Shown in pieces: positions 11,330 to 26,300 of a stretch of DNA of 64,000 nucleotides. Source of the DNA: Coccinella septempunctata (lineage: Eukaryota > Arthropoda > Insecta > Coleoptera > Coccinellidae); assembly GCF_907165205.1 (NCBI RefSeq), contig NC_058190.1, positions 13,772,001 through 13,836,000 of the forward strand, given 5' to 3'. Positions within the stretch are counted from its first letter, which is position 1. Each line of letters begins with the position of its first letter. Both the position numbers and the translations under genes were made by a program. Under the pieces are notes generated by a model. That model was not told the origin of the DNA. It made no database searches and saw only the letters and a program-made list of their open reading frames with translations.

Positions 11330-14300
11330 ATGAAGTTAGACAAACTAATTATTAATGTGAAAGTGCTACTTTTAATTGGATTTTGTACTCGAACTGTACT
11401 AGGATACCCTCAGGAAAAACAATATTTGCAAAATACTGATTCAGTGCGCGTCAATAAATGTTGTGAACCATATGAATTACTTGTTGGTAAATCTTGTGTA
11501 CATTTCAATAATACGAATGAAAGAATTTGGCAGCCTATGTTTACATCTGAAAGGGGGGAAACAAATGTGAAGGTGTCCTACAGGTAAACTCACAATGATA
11601 ATTTATTTTCCTTCGTGCTATTTTCAATAAGACTATCTTATATATTAATCATGAAAAACCTCAGGTTTGTTCCAGGAACACCGGATTGTGGATCAAGGCA
11701 GGTTTTTCCTATTTATTTTAATGCTAACTCTACTGAAAAATTCCAACTTCTGCCTAATGGAGTCTTGAGACATATTTATTCTCACCCAATTCCAAACGAA
11801 GATGAATATATTGGAGAAGAAATTATTGATGGAAAGGATTTGCTATTTCATGATTTTCCTCAAGGCCAATACTGCATGGATAAGGTATAATTAGGTTTTA
11901 CCACTAAGCTCTTTGTTTGTTGTTTTGCATATAATATTATTTTCCATTGATTTTATGCTTTTTTGTACTCACTTCTAGAGAATTGATGGGAATGTTGTGA
12001 GTGAATTTGCCAAAGTTTGTGTTCCCGAACATGAGAATAGTTGGACCAGATCAGAATTTATTATGCATAATATTGTTAATCCAGCTACACATGGTATTAA
12101 TATTGCATGCCTGTTGATAATTGCTATAATATACTTTGTCATGCCAAACTTGAGAGATCTAGTAGGCAATATCATAACTACAATGTGTCTCTGTCTTGTA
12201 CTGAGTCAAATTGGTGGCCTCCTCAGAATGCTGACAGTGTTCACTAGCCATATTAGTCTTCTAATAACAGGTACAGTATGAAGGTGCTTTTTGTTTTTTG
12301 TCAAATTACCACTAGTCACCACTGTTTTAAGGGATACTATTAGATTTTATTGCATTTTTACCATCCAACAATTTTGAAATATCTTCAAATGGGAAATTCT
12401 CCTCAATTTGGGTTCTCACTGCATATGCAAGTTTAAACTGAATAATTATGAGTTTCATTCATGATTTTTTTCAAATGCACCACGGAAACTATTCAAAATC
12501 ATTCTTCAAATATGGGGTTTTAAAATTTAAATCGCTTGGTTTCGAGTTTACGATTTAGCAACAGCGCCTACTACACAATGAAAAGAACAATGTCCTTTCA
12601 GCTTGTTTATAAAATAACAGCTGTTGATTTACAGGCGCGTACTCACTGGCGAGCTTCAACTGCAACCAGCCATAAAAAAAACATAAAATTTTACGACCCT
12701 CCTCGTTCGTCGCAGACTTCATAGACAGCCATCTTTATCTATTTCATCAAGATAATGTATTTGTTGTCCTTTATTATCAAGGCATTTCAGTCGATGTTGC
12801 CAACTTGTGCAATCGAAATGAAACGCTTTAAATTTTAAATACCCATATTTATTTTTCATTTTTGGGTGCTTAAAATAATTTTTTTGGGAAACGGTTGAAA
12901 TGGTTATTTCAAAATGTGACGATATTTCATAAAAATCAGATCATTTTCGTCAGAAGGAGTATTCCCTATTGTGGTAATTATGGACATTATCATACAAGCA
13001 TCCAACAGGTTATCCTTAGATGTCGTCATGTTTCTTAAAAAATGATGATCAAAATATTCTTGCTGCTTCTGATCTGAAGCATTTGGTGGCTTGGATGATG
13101 CTTTGTTATATGTTTGTTGCTCGAAATGAAAGTGAATAGTACCAGATGACTGTAATAAGTTTGATTTGTCTGTGAAGAAGCATATAATCTGTCCTCCGCC
13201 AATCATTTACGTTAATTCATCGCAGCCTATTGCAAATAATATGTATATATGGGGTATTTTTAAAGATGAATATCTTTTTCTGACAGAAGGTACAACTTTT
13301 ATTATATCATTTCACGAAAAATCGTGAATATAAAATATTCATCATAGAATACGACTTGTTGTCATTGTTAAAAATGGTTCAGTATGCTCTAGGGTATCTG
13401 ACGTATAATTTTACCATGGGAAGAAAGATAAAAACAATGTATTGAAAGGGCTTCTTTCGTTGATAAATACTCAGTGGAGTACTTTGAACAAAAAATAGAG
13501 TGGTACTCTAAATTTGTTAATCATTTTATTAATGGTGAAATTGGCGCTCTATTGCATTAGCAATGTCCGGGCTTTGTAGCAGTGGTCTGACGTTTTCCCA
13601 ACAACTCTGGTAGGCGTCTTCAGTGTCCTTAGATTTTATACCTGTTTTGGTTCGCTTGAATTGATTACACAGGCCAACACACATTTTGGTGCCTGCGATT
13701 TTTTAACTGTTCCTGAGTAATTTTTGGATGCAGAATGTAAAAAAGTTGTCAGATTTTGTCTATCAGATCTAGTTTTTGAGATTTTTTAAAAAAATTGTGT
13801 ATATAATTTACGTTATAACTGTTATAATATATAATATTACTATTGACAGTTAAAAAAAACAAAGACACATGGATTTAAGTATTTATTGCAAAAACTTAAT
13901 TTACATAATTACATTAGTCACTAATCACATAAAAATTTTCTTTTATACGATTTTCTAGAATGGAGTTTACTAGGGCAGTCTCGCTGAAGGCTCCAGCAGT
14001 AGTCCGCCATCATGTGGCTATCCCATCGTCCTTGATAACGATCTTCCATAGTTTTAATATCCTGATGGAATCTTTCCCCCTGTTCTTCACTACAATCACC
14101 TAAGTTTTCTGGAAAACGATCTAGGTGGCTGTGGAGGTAGTGAACTTTTATACTCATGTTACAGCCGAGAATATTAAAATTTGAAAGCATAGTTTCCACT
14201 AATTCTACGTAATTCTCTGCTTTATGATTGCCAAGAAAATTTTGTAGTACTTGAACAAATGAACTCCAAGCGTTAGATTCAGTCTCGTTCATTGATGTGG

Positions 14301-17300
14301 TGAATTGTGGATCTTTAACAAGTTGCCTTATTTGAGGACCATCAAATATACCAGCTTTTAGTTTTTCCGTGCTAATGCCAGGAAATTTACGTGACAAATA
14401 CCCAAAACAATTTCCATCTCGATTTAAAGCCTTCACAAATTGCTTCATTAGGCCTAGCTTGATATGCAAGGGCGGAAGTAAGATTTTTTCTCTTGAAACC
14501 AAAGCTTCGTTGATCACGTTTTGTATTCCTTGAATCATGACATCTCTTGAAGGCCAATTTTTGTTAACCCAGTGCTCATTTTTAGCTCTGCTGTCCCAAA
14601 GGCACAACAAACAAGGATATTTTGTATAACCACTCTGCTGTCCAAGGAGGAAGTTAATCATTATTAAATCAACACAAATTGAGCACTGATGTTCTTCGTA
14701 TTTAATTTTTCTCAAAACTAATGCTATTGTTTCATATTATTCCTTCATGGTAGTAGAATGACCAATAGGAATTGAGCCATATTTGATTAAGTACATATTT
14801 ATCTCTTTATTTGTTGTCCTTTATCAGAAAAAAATATACCATTTAACCTGTAACGTGTATCTCAGAAACTAGAGCTGATAGAAAAATTTGGTGGCATTTT
14901 TGGAATCAGTACATTAAAAACATCTAAAATCAGATGTTAGATTTCCGGCACCAAATTTTTTTTTTCATTTTGTTGGCCTGTGTTATTATTATTTGTATTC
15001 TATGAACTGATTCTAAACTATCCTGGGTCTGCCTCAAATACGAACCAAATAAAGCATTTATCTCAACGGGTTATTTGCTACCTTCAGGAAGCACGTCAAC
15101 GAAGCCGATGTTCCTTGGTTGACCCCTTCCACTTCACATTGCTTTTACATTCTCCTAATCGATGAGTGGCAGCCAAGTGCTTTGTACTCCAGGAGCCACA
15201 CTTCGGTAGATATAAATTTGATCTTTGTAGATTACGAGAGTACAAACCTAAAAATTATAACAAAAGGAGTCAAGAGACTAGTGTATAGCGTTTAGCTCTA
15301 CCAGTCGTCGATAAGACGAATGTGAAACTAATGCGAAGTGGGCGGGGCCCAACAATGGAAGCCGGATTCTCAAGCCTGCTAACCTAACTAGTGGGGATAT
15401 AAAAATACAACATTGAATCAGTTTGGTGTAATAATCAGATGATATATATTCTAAACCTTATCTGAGATTTCTCTTAAGATGCCTAACGTAGTTGTGGGCA
15501 AAATGTCAGATGAAATACTAATACCACTCTTAAAAAGACAAAATTTTCTATATTCAAACAGTGTCTGTGCATCTATGCATAAGCAGTTTTATAGTTTAAT
15601 TCATCAATCCATCCAGGAAATGAGCTTAACATTTTGTTTACTATTTTAATTAATGTAAAAGTAAGAAATTTATAGTGGTCGAATCTCCATGGATTTATGA
15701 CGCTTTAGCTTAGCAATTTCTTTCCCTTTAATTTCATTCGATATTATCGGTATTGGTTGGTAAAATACGAGTAAAATAATTTTGATCTTGATGTGAGCCC
15801 TAAAATATTTTTTGATATCGTTATCTTAATTAAATGTATAAATTATATTTATTTAGTCGATTTTAATATTGATACACATTTTCATATTTCAGAGACAATA
15901 TGCTACATTTTTTTACTTGGTTCTTTCTTCTGGTTGAACAGTTTAGCATTTTACATTTGGAGAACTTTCAAGTAAGTGTCTTTATGTTAACTTGTTTAGG
16001 TGACGCATTCAGAGTATATTTTCTTTATTTAATTCTTTTATTAGCTTTTTATCAATAATGATGCAAAACTGAACGACTAAATCACACGATTTTCTCTAAC
16101 AATAAGTATTTTAGCCCTATCATCTATTTTTTTTTCATTTGCATAAACGATTATAAAAACGTCTTCTTCACAGTGGAGCAAGTTTTTATCAAGTTCATCC
16201 ATCACCGAAGTATCAGGTTTACTCTCACGCACCTCGTGCTACAGTGCCAGATTGGGCAAGCTAGTATCTTCCAGATGGTTAGGTATAGAATTGTTGCGGG
16301 AAACAATCGAAGAGCGCATAATTTCGCGTAATGGACCTGTGACTTGGCGTCCACGATCGTGTGATGTCACACCTAAGGATTATTTTCTTTGAGCCAGTTC
16401 CATAAGCTTTAAAATGATACTTTTCTTCCAAGTGACAAACGAGAAATCATTCTCCTCTTCACTTCTATGTGTAGTTCTCTGGCCAGCAAGCAGTCCATTT
16501 GCCATAGCTAGAAGAGTAGCTGGGCGCAGCGGTGAAGCTGTGCCAGTGCTTGATATTCATAAATATAAAGATGCTTTGTGTAAAATTAAAATTATTCGGG
16601 ATTTTACTGGGAACAAGTGATCTATGTAAGATAATTAATGTCAGTAAACAAAGGGCCATAACCTTAATATAGACATACTGATTAATGATTATTGAAACAA
16701 GAAGGATGAAGAAGCTCAAAAGTTGATCTTGCTTTCCAAGAAAACTACAGTTCAAGAGGGAAATTCGGGATTTACTCGAGCGTGTCGGATTAATATAAGG
16801 GTAGATGCCTTGAACCCTGTAGAGTACCTCTACCAGAAATTAGACCTGTATATTGGGGGGTATTGTCTATGAAAGCCTGTCAGATTAGTAAAAAAAAAAG
16901 ATCATTGTACTCGAGCGTGTCAGTTGAAGATATATGTGGTTGAGTTCCAAAATGGTTGTTACACTCGCTTTACATACTCGTAAATTTGACCTGCAGTCCG
17001 ACAATTCGGCAAGAAATCCCCCATTGAAATATAAGTACCCTAGGCCTCAGAATGGCCAAACAACTCGCCAATGAAAGGAAGTCTGAACAAACAGCCAGCA
17101 TAGTTACCTTGGGAATCGAGACTTTTACATTAAGCTGCCTTTATGAAAAAGAAATTTAACCCGTTTATTATGTAATTGGCCGTAAAAATCATTAAGGATA
17201 TTTAGTTTCCCAAATTTTCCCAACAAATATTTCCTCTTTTACCTGCTAAAGTTCAATTGAATAAGTGTTAATTACTAAATAATCTTCTCCAAATTCTATT

Positions 17301-20300
17301 ATTTCAGGTCAAGAAATGTCTTCTTAAGAATAACAGATAAGAGAAAATACTGCTATTATTCCATGTATTCCTGGACATGCACTATTATTCTTGGAGTACT
17401 AGCCATATTTGCACATTTCACAATGGATTATCCTGAATTCAATAGATCTATAAAATTTTTTGAAGAAAGAGAAGAAATAGGTAAGATTTTTCAATACAAC
17501 ATTAATACTAGAATGTAGTGCAAGCTGCAATTCTTTTTATACTCACAATATCTTGCTACAACTCCCCGTGAAGCAAAAAATAGCCTGTTATGCCGTCCTT
17601 GTAGCAAAGATTATCACGAAATACGATTCAGAGTGTAATCTATTCTGGATGAGTCTCAATTTTGAAGTTTTCGAGTTCAATACCGATTATGCGAATCCAC
17701 CAAGTCAAGAAACCTATTGATTCTGGTGAAAATCGGAAAAACGGTTTTTGAGTTAATCAAATTTTTCAGAAACATTGTTGTGGGCACGTTACAGTTCGCA
17801 TTTTTATTCTATCTATATTAAATTTTGCACGATGACGCTCACCCGAAGCTTGACGAAGCCAATTGATTTTGTTCAGAATCAATCCAGCCGGTTTCGTTCT
17901 TTTGAAATTTACGGGAAATTCAACTACCTTTTTAGAAATGTTTTGCTCGTTAGCTATGGGGATTTTTCGAACGAATTTCAGTTCAAGTTATGAAAGAAGA
18001 AATGTTTTTTCGCAAAAAAATCGCAGCCATATTATACATAAAAGCAGTAAGTAAATTTGCGACGAAAAACTTGACGTTTCTTCGTTTTAGAAGATGCTGA
18101 AGAAGATATATTTTTCTTTTATTTAAATAAGTCTGGTAACAAGGGAAGTTGCGCATTACGACCCTAAAATCTACTGTGGCTGTGCCAGCTTTTCTGGTCG
18201 CTGTGTTGTCTAGAGCTAGCCATCCAGTTCCAGTAACTGCAGTTAGTACTTATTTGTTTATTCACATCGAGAAACTGAGAAGATTTTTGATGTTTTGATA
18301 AGAGTTTTCATGAACTCCTAAACACCGTCATAGCGCTTTCTGGAGTTGAATTCTTTGGGTCGAAGCCATTGTATTAAATGTACCGATCTTTTGATCCACG
18401 TCAAAGGTGGATCTTCTTTAAGAGGAGCTCATAGAAAGGGATTTCCTCGCCACCGTATAAGCCGTAAGGGGGAAAGACTACCAGAATGGGGTGTCAGAAC
18501 ACTTGAACGATCAGTAAAAGTTACGAACGTTTCCCACTACCCGCTTTACGAACGTCTTTTTTCAATTTCAGTAGGTTTCGAATTGTAGCCAATGGTAAGA
18601 CTTTTCGAGAAATTTTTTTATCTGGAAATTCATTGAAAAAATCATTTTACCTCTTTGAAGCCCGTTTGTAACAGCCGAGAATTCTCTACCAAATTTTGGT
18701 AAGAAAACGACAGAGATTATTTTGTATGCAACTGAACAGTGAATTTTACCGAAAGTGCGTATGTAACGGTAAAGAATTCACGGCGCATGAATTTTCGAGT
18801 AAATTTTCTAGAGAATTCTCGGCTGTTGCAAACGGGCTTAAGTGAATAATATGAATGAATTTTTTTTCGTTTGACGAATATATCTTACTTTCCGAGACGA
18901 CGAACTGATTGAATTGAATTATAATGAGAACCCCATATAAATTAATGGTTTCTGACGTAAGATATTCCTTTTCCACTAAAACGGTGTAGACCCCTCTCAA
19001 GGGCCAATTTCACCAAGGATGTAAACTGAGATTAGACGTAACTGGTGTTAAGGATAGAAGCTCTCCGATTTATGTCGATTACGCATCATAACTTTAGTTG
19101 AAATGAATCGTCTTTGTGTTTCATAGAAATATAAAACGAGAAGTCCAACTCGCTTGCTGATATTCTTTGCACTGTTTCTAGCGCAGCGATACTTAATTCG
19201 ATTTGAAATTCTGAACCGAAGTAGACTTTGCGCAGTAAACGCGACGCGAGCTGACGCTTAAATTGTACGCGCGTGGCGTCGCGTCGGGTGTTCATAGTAT
19301 GAATCTGGTCTATAGAAAACAATACATTTGATTCCATAATAATAATAATAAATTAGGCGATTAAAAAATGAATCGTGATTTTTTTTCAACTATTGAATTG
19401 TAGGTACAGTAACAATTAAAATTGAACACTGAAATTACCCACCATGAAACAAAAGAGGTATACCACCTAATAAAACGACTGCATTTTGGGGGGTGTTTTG
19501 AAAGTATTCGAGTACAAATAATTGGAAAATAAAATAAGAGCAGTTTAGGAAGGAGCGGCATTTTTATTAACCCTTAAATAATATCTCTAAGAAGTTCTTC
19601 TGTAGAAAACAATATTGGTTACAAATATAAATACGTAACTATTACAGTGAACCAGAAATGAATTATAGGTATTCTTGTAATTCCTCCTGTTGACTGGATC
19701 TTCTAAGTCTTCTCTTCGGTTTCTCTCTATTTCTTCTGGTAAACCCTTTTCGTGAAAAATTTGTTGAAGGAATGTTGTGTTTTCAAATATTGAAAATAGT
19801 TCCATAAATAAGTACTCAGTACGTCATCTCAAATAAGTAGGATTTTCATAAGAATAACGCTATTAACTTTGAGTATTCAACTCGGTCGTTCCAAGTTTAT
19901 CGACAAGCCATAAGCAATACGTGTGGCCAAGCGGCCTGTTATGAGATCTAAAGAATAGCCACAATTGAGTTGGAGTGATTTTCGAGACCGCGGTCTCATC
20001 GAACCGCTGGCCTTAAGCTAAGTCAATGTTCAACGTGTTAAAATACAATTTTTCTTTGAAGGACTTATACTTTCTCAAGCCATCGGTGAGTAGACAAATT
20101 CCAAGCTTCATGATTACACAAACATAATTACAAAAAACCAATCACTTACCAGTAAAGCAAGCAACGGAACTAGAAGAACGTATATGTATACGTATATTCC
20201 CACTATATCGTCAAACAAATTATTGAAAGAATAAGAACATTTCCAATAATGAAAAACTTCGCCAAAATAAATCTGTCATCAGAACAGTATTGCATAGATT

Positions 20301-23300
20301 GAAAATCAATGCAAGATTTTTATGAAAGATATTATTTTTGATTTCTATGGTAACGCGACTCGACTCTAGCGCCTCAGCTACTCAGCTAAATCGCACCAGC
20401 TGAAGGGCGAACTAAGGCGGTTGTATATCTGCTTATACGAGTTTGCAAGGGTTGCTGTGTGGCCCTAAATTTTGTTCAATTCTGAATCAGTTCTTTAGCG
20501 CAGTAATGAATAGGATTTAGAAATAAATAAAACAATTCTGCCACCCTTGAAAGAATTGTTGTTTTATGCAATCTGGCGTACCTTTTGGAGTACCTAGGTC
20601 CTAATGAACTACCTCAACATGTATCGATAACTCTTTGTAATTTTGAAGTGACAAGTAAAATGATCATATTGGGGATCAGTTTGGACAAATTATAGAATTT
20701 ATACCTGAAAAGGTACATAATATGAAACCTAAAAAAATCAATTGTAAAAACGAAAGCGCAGCTTAATTTCATAAAGTAGAAGGATCTAGAACGTCTGCCG
20801 TTGAACCTTTCACATTGTTTTCTAGAAAATAAGTAATTTGTTCAACTCCCGTTTTCCAGAAGCGACAATCGCTTTGTTGTTATGGCTATGGAAGCAAAGT
20901 ATCAACAAGTAAATTTACTAAGGATTCAGAATATAACTTATTGAATAGAGTAAATGCGGAACAGACCAGGAAATGAATAGGTATTATTCTCTTTTTGACT
21001 TGATATAGTTTTCATTATCTACGGTTTTCAATCTTTGCAGTTTCCGCTGTTTTTTGAGTTTTGGATCATTTGTTGTGTTCCAGATCCAAATAGCATAACT
21101 TTAGTTTGCAGAAGAAGTTTGAAAATTTTTCCCTTTTTGTCATTATCATATTATCACAGTTCACAGAAAACGCAGACTTGAAGACAAGGCGTTTTCAAAG
21201 GACATGGGTAAAAAATGTAAAAAATCTCTATACCAAATAATTTGTTAGTTATTCTTGTTGCAATAATTTTTAAAGCGCTTTCAAGTGGCAAGGCACGCAA
21301 ACATTATTATTATTATTATAATCAGATTAAGAGTTTAGGCAGGGCCTATAAACTCAAATATAAATAAAAATCATTACAAAAAAAGTAAACAATATGAGCA
21401 TAAGGTAGTCAAAAGTGCACAAGAGAGATATAGAAAGAAAAAACAAACAAAAATAAATGAATAATATCAATAAACACACTAACAGATCATATAGAAATTC
21501 TATTGGGTTAAAGTGCGGTTTTAAAAAATTTCCGAGACTGGCGGAATTTGATAAACAAATTTACAGTGAGATTAACGGGTATAACAAAGCCGATTCTGTG
21601 ATTTCCATGAATACATTTAATATTTGGGGAAGCCGAGTATGCACCTGACGAAAAATTGCTGGATTTTCATCTGACCAATACCGACAGTTATGATGGTTTA
21701 CAATGCCTTCAAGGTAAAATGAATACTCGTCCGAAAAACAGATATCGAACATGTAGTTTTAATTACGGTGAATCATTTCATTGAGCACTCCAACAAATTG
21801 GAGTCGACGGGATCATCTTTATTCAGTTCCTGAACCAATCGTATCTTACAAGGATGAAATTCATATTGTTTAAGGATTCTCATGATTGTTGTGACAATTT
21901 CCTAATACTAGTTAGGTCGGATCCATTGCTATATGACCTAAGGCAGCCACGTCCCTCGCTTCGTTTCTTCCATGCACCCTATTTTTGTTTCCTACTGAAC
22001 CAGTAGCGTCAAATTTGGCAACCAGTTGCACAAAGTAAACAGCGGAGACATTTTTTTCTAGGATGTCGTTCGTTAAATGAAGCCGCTGTTCGCGCGAGTC
22101 TACATCATGTCCTTATCCGAATTACAGTTAAGTTAGTTATCAATGATCTATTTGTTTCAGGGTCTTTAGGACTGATAATATTTTTTGTACCAGTGGCATT
22201 TGTTATAATACTGGATGTTTATTTTTTCGCTTCAACGTTGAAGGTTATAAACAGAATGCATACATATGGAAGGATCCATCATAAATTGAGACATAGGTGA
22301 GTCGCTAACAATTATTTTATTGCCCTCCAATATTTCAATAAGTTTTTATTATTACCCTTTTTTTCTTATTTGCAATGTATTCATTCAGATGAAATATATA
22401 ACTCATTAATAATTTATATCATTACGAACATTTTTGATAGATGTAGAGTAAATAGTTTAATAGAATTTCCAGAACATGTGTAGGAACGAAATTTCTAGAA
22501 TATACGGAATGATGCTTCAAATCTCCATTTGCGGGAACAATAACCTTCGTGGTCATAACTTTTAACAAGTTTGCAGGGAGAAATTTCGGACCAATACTCG
22601 ACAGCACTTTCTACATAACCGTGTGTTCGATTCTTGGCCAACAAGCTTAACTCAGTCTTAAACAGTGAATAGTTTCAAAAACTGCTTAGATGAGTGGTTG
22701 TTTAAAGTATTTTTTCTTCGAATTTTTAATGTTACTGGCTCATGTTATTGTTTTTTTTTTGTATACCTAATATATTTTCGGTTTATAATTATTTGTTCAC
22801 CTGCATAAGTATATATTTCTCGTTTTGTATATGAGTCGAAATCTTCGACTCTTATCAGAACGATTAATACTATTATTAAAACACTCTCCTGGGATCTTAT
22901 AATGGATCTGCTCCACGTGATTTGAATATATATACATTTTTGATTTCAAGACATCTTTCTTGATTGAAGCATATGCTTTACCTGGTGTGCAGACAAATAT
23001 TGAATTCTTGAAAATAGTATCTCACCGGGTAGGCGATCCTCAAATCCACGACCTCTTGATTACCTCTTGAACCACTAAGCTATCCAAAGGACAACTGTCA
23101 TCCGCATAGGAAAACTATTTCTCACAGCATTCTGTGTAAACAGCAAACGAAGTGGGACACCTAAAAAATTGACCAAGTTTGACAAGCTATAATTTCGACA
23201 TTACTTCGATGATGTTTATGCTCCGAGATGCAAAATAGGGTACGAACATACCGAAGATGCATGGATGGTGGATGGTGGAGGTCGAGGTTTACATCGATAC

Positions 23301-26300
23301 ATACATGTTGGAGATACTTTCCTTTCAGTCAAAGCTCACAAACCATCTGAAAATAAATACGTTAAACTGGCGTATGTCACGTGATTTGAAGAGCACCAAT
23401 AAGCGTGCAAGGTACCTCGCGGCAACAGCTCAATCGCCATATAAAATAGGTGGCGAGGATGAACGGGTGAAGCATCCTTGGAATGTGCGGTATCATTGGA
23501 AAATAAAGGTTGGTTATGACATCGATGTAACGCTCGCGACCGCTAACACCACCGCGCTCATCCATTCATCTTCGGTATGTCCGAATGATATATGATATAT
23601 GAATATATTCAAAGATTAAATCTCTATTCTTTCGATGTCTCAATGGTTTTTCCACCAACAGTGTTGAATAAATTAACATTAGTACAGAGGCCGTGAAAGT
23701 ATTCAATAACTTGGGCCATCCTCTTGCATATGGATGTGGAGGCCGAAGAAATAGAGACAGTATAAGATAAGAAGTTTCACTCAAATGACTCGACACAAGA
23801 GACGACTAAAATTTTTGGATGCTATTGAAAGAGCTATTCAAATATATAGGTTATATTCTATACTCATTATATTTATGCTGTATGTGCTTTATATTTTTTT
23901 ACTGGATATAATTTTATACTGTTCCTATTTCTGAACCACTTATACTTTCATATTGTTTCTGTTTTATATTTATAGTAAATACACCCTTTGTATAGAACAG
24001 TGCATCTTTTCGAGAAAATTTAATACAACCACATTACATCATATTATGTATATACATTTAAAAAAAAATATTCGATCCATGTGTAAATTGCTTGTACAAA
24101 CGCTGCTGAACGAATGGTCAGGAACAATGGTCAGCCCAACACTTTCCGCATGGATCGGATCCAATATATTTCACAATCCTCATAGCAGCATTTTATCATA
24201 AAATGGTCATTATTCCCTTCTTTACATGTACACCAATTCATCTGTACTGACCCTTTTGTGAAAAACTTCTCACAGAATATTTTGTTTCAAACAGCATAAC
24301 CCAGATATAAGGCGAGCAATTGTAGGCTGATAAGCGCTTGAATGCTTTCATTTACTGATTTGTGTAAAAACTTGTTGTGAAAACTAGAAAAACCACAATA
24401 TCACCATATTCCATCAGGACTGTAACCTTTATCTCTTGCTTAAATGGTGTATGGATCAAAACCTCCAATCTTGTTAATTTTGTGGGAGTAACGTTCAGCT
24501 ACTTTCCGATTTGTTTTGGGAATTTCAATGAAATAGGCACTTTTTGTTTTCACTGAAAGAAAATTGCAATTTAATTCAGGAAATCTTGACATATTTCTCA
24601 TTTCAAAACTTGAAATTAGCTTACTTTTTATATATCTATTACGGATTGGCCAAATGAATATTCTTGGAGTATATAACAGTGAAGTCCCATGGTTTGAGGT
24701 GTAGTTGGAATATCTCAACTACAAAAGGGGCGTGTCGAGACACTTCTCGACAACCAGAAATGAAAAGGAAGGGGTCAGGGGAAGTTTTGTTTACATGCTC
24801 TGATTGGCTGGAATACTGTCGTTTGCGACACTACGAAGCTCTGAGAACAAGCCTTTATACTTCGCCTAAATGCCCCAGGCACACAATAATTTGTTTTTCG
24901 TTTCTTGCCGAAGAATTTGGCAATAGTAGAGGGCCTTACAGAGTTTTTTATGCTGAGTGTATTGTTAGTTCGACACCTCGGGACATCTTCGCCACTTTTC
25001 CGATACAATGCGTTGCTATGAGATAAAGCCATTTTATGAAATCACCTTTTTTTCTCGAAATTCTAGCTATAACTTCAACATTTCTTCGCCGATGTTGGAT
25101 TTTTCGTCAGATGTGAGAAGCGCTATCCTTAATCTTCAGGTAACTGGGGTAGGGTATTTTTTTCAAGCTCCTTTTGTTGTACAGGAGCAAAAACTTTCAG
25201 TTTTTCGGCTAAGAATTTAGAAATATTGGGGATCTTATAAAGTGTTTCTTAATACTGGTGGATTGTTAGGTTAGGTCATCACCTCGGGACATTGCGTTGC
25301 CATAGAAATACCGCCTTCTTTCGTATATCAATAGCAGATATCGTTTAAACTGCATCAAGAATATCTCATAATCAAAATGATAAACTGCATTGCATAAAGG
25401 GGCTATAAATTTAATTTTAAGTTACATTTTCCCCAGTTTCTTTCAGAACTACAGCTGAAAAGGTAACATGGGGCGCGGATTTTATTTTTTTGGGCGATAA
25501 TACGTTGCTTCATCTAGCATAATTAGTGCACAAGTATCGTCGAAGGCAAAATCCTTCAATCGTAGTGAAATTAAATGGATAAAGTTGGACCTTTTACTGA
25601 AAAAACATCAGTCAGAAACTCTCAGGTGAAATCGTATAGGCATGAAGAAAAAAAATTCTCGGTAATTTTTTATCACACACCTACTATATACCTACACGCC
25701 ACTGGTTTTGATCAATTACGGCCGGTTTCATAATCAAACCTTAAGTCGCTTTAATTTTAAAGCTTCCTTTAATCCTCCTAAATATGACACTAAAGAAAGC
25801 TTTAAATTGGATTATGAAACTGGACGTTAATCTCTACTGTTGTTTATAAAAAAAGAATTTCCCGAGAAAAACGAAATTTCATAAAAAGCGTTATTTCCAC
25901 AGCAACGTGGATGTGTAATGAGAATATGACGAAAAGTCCCGATATAATTACTTAACCGTCCATTCAACGTAAAGAAAAACAATAAGGATAAATTCAGATG
26001 CATACCACCCGACGATATGAATATCGACAAGTGTTACGATCTGAATTGAACTAGCCAATTTGCCATCGTCAAGGCCCCAAATGGAGGACGCTCCACCGAA
26101 GAAAAGCAGATGCTGACCATGGTTTCGGCCTCATTTGGCCTCATCAGAGCAACATAGCATTTTTCTACGGTGGAGAACGTTTGGAATTGATGGAACTTTA
26201 TTCAATGTTGGCGTGTTCTACTGGGTAATATTTACCTAGAGCGCCACCCAACATGAAACGGTGTCCGATTCAATCCCCTCCAGATAGAAACCAAGACGAA

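Noticed and set aside
12904..13206. 100-codon minus-strand frame in receptor intron 3
   Set aside because: No recognisable domain, and it lies between transposon fragments. Not enough to call a gene.
16774..16922. Direct repeat ACTCGAGCGTGTC as an LTR or Helitron end
   Set aside because: Similarity stops after 13 bases, with no terminal signatures or coding content.
19920..20010. tRNA-like sequence (TGGCCAAGCGG)
   Set aside because: An A-box-like string is present, but the B-box-like string nearby is on the opposite strand, so it cannot form one pol III promoter or cloverleaf.
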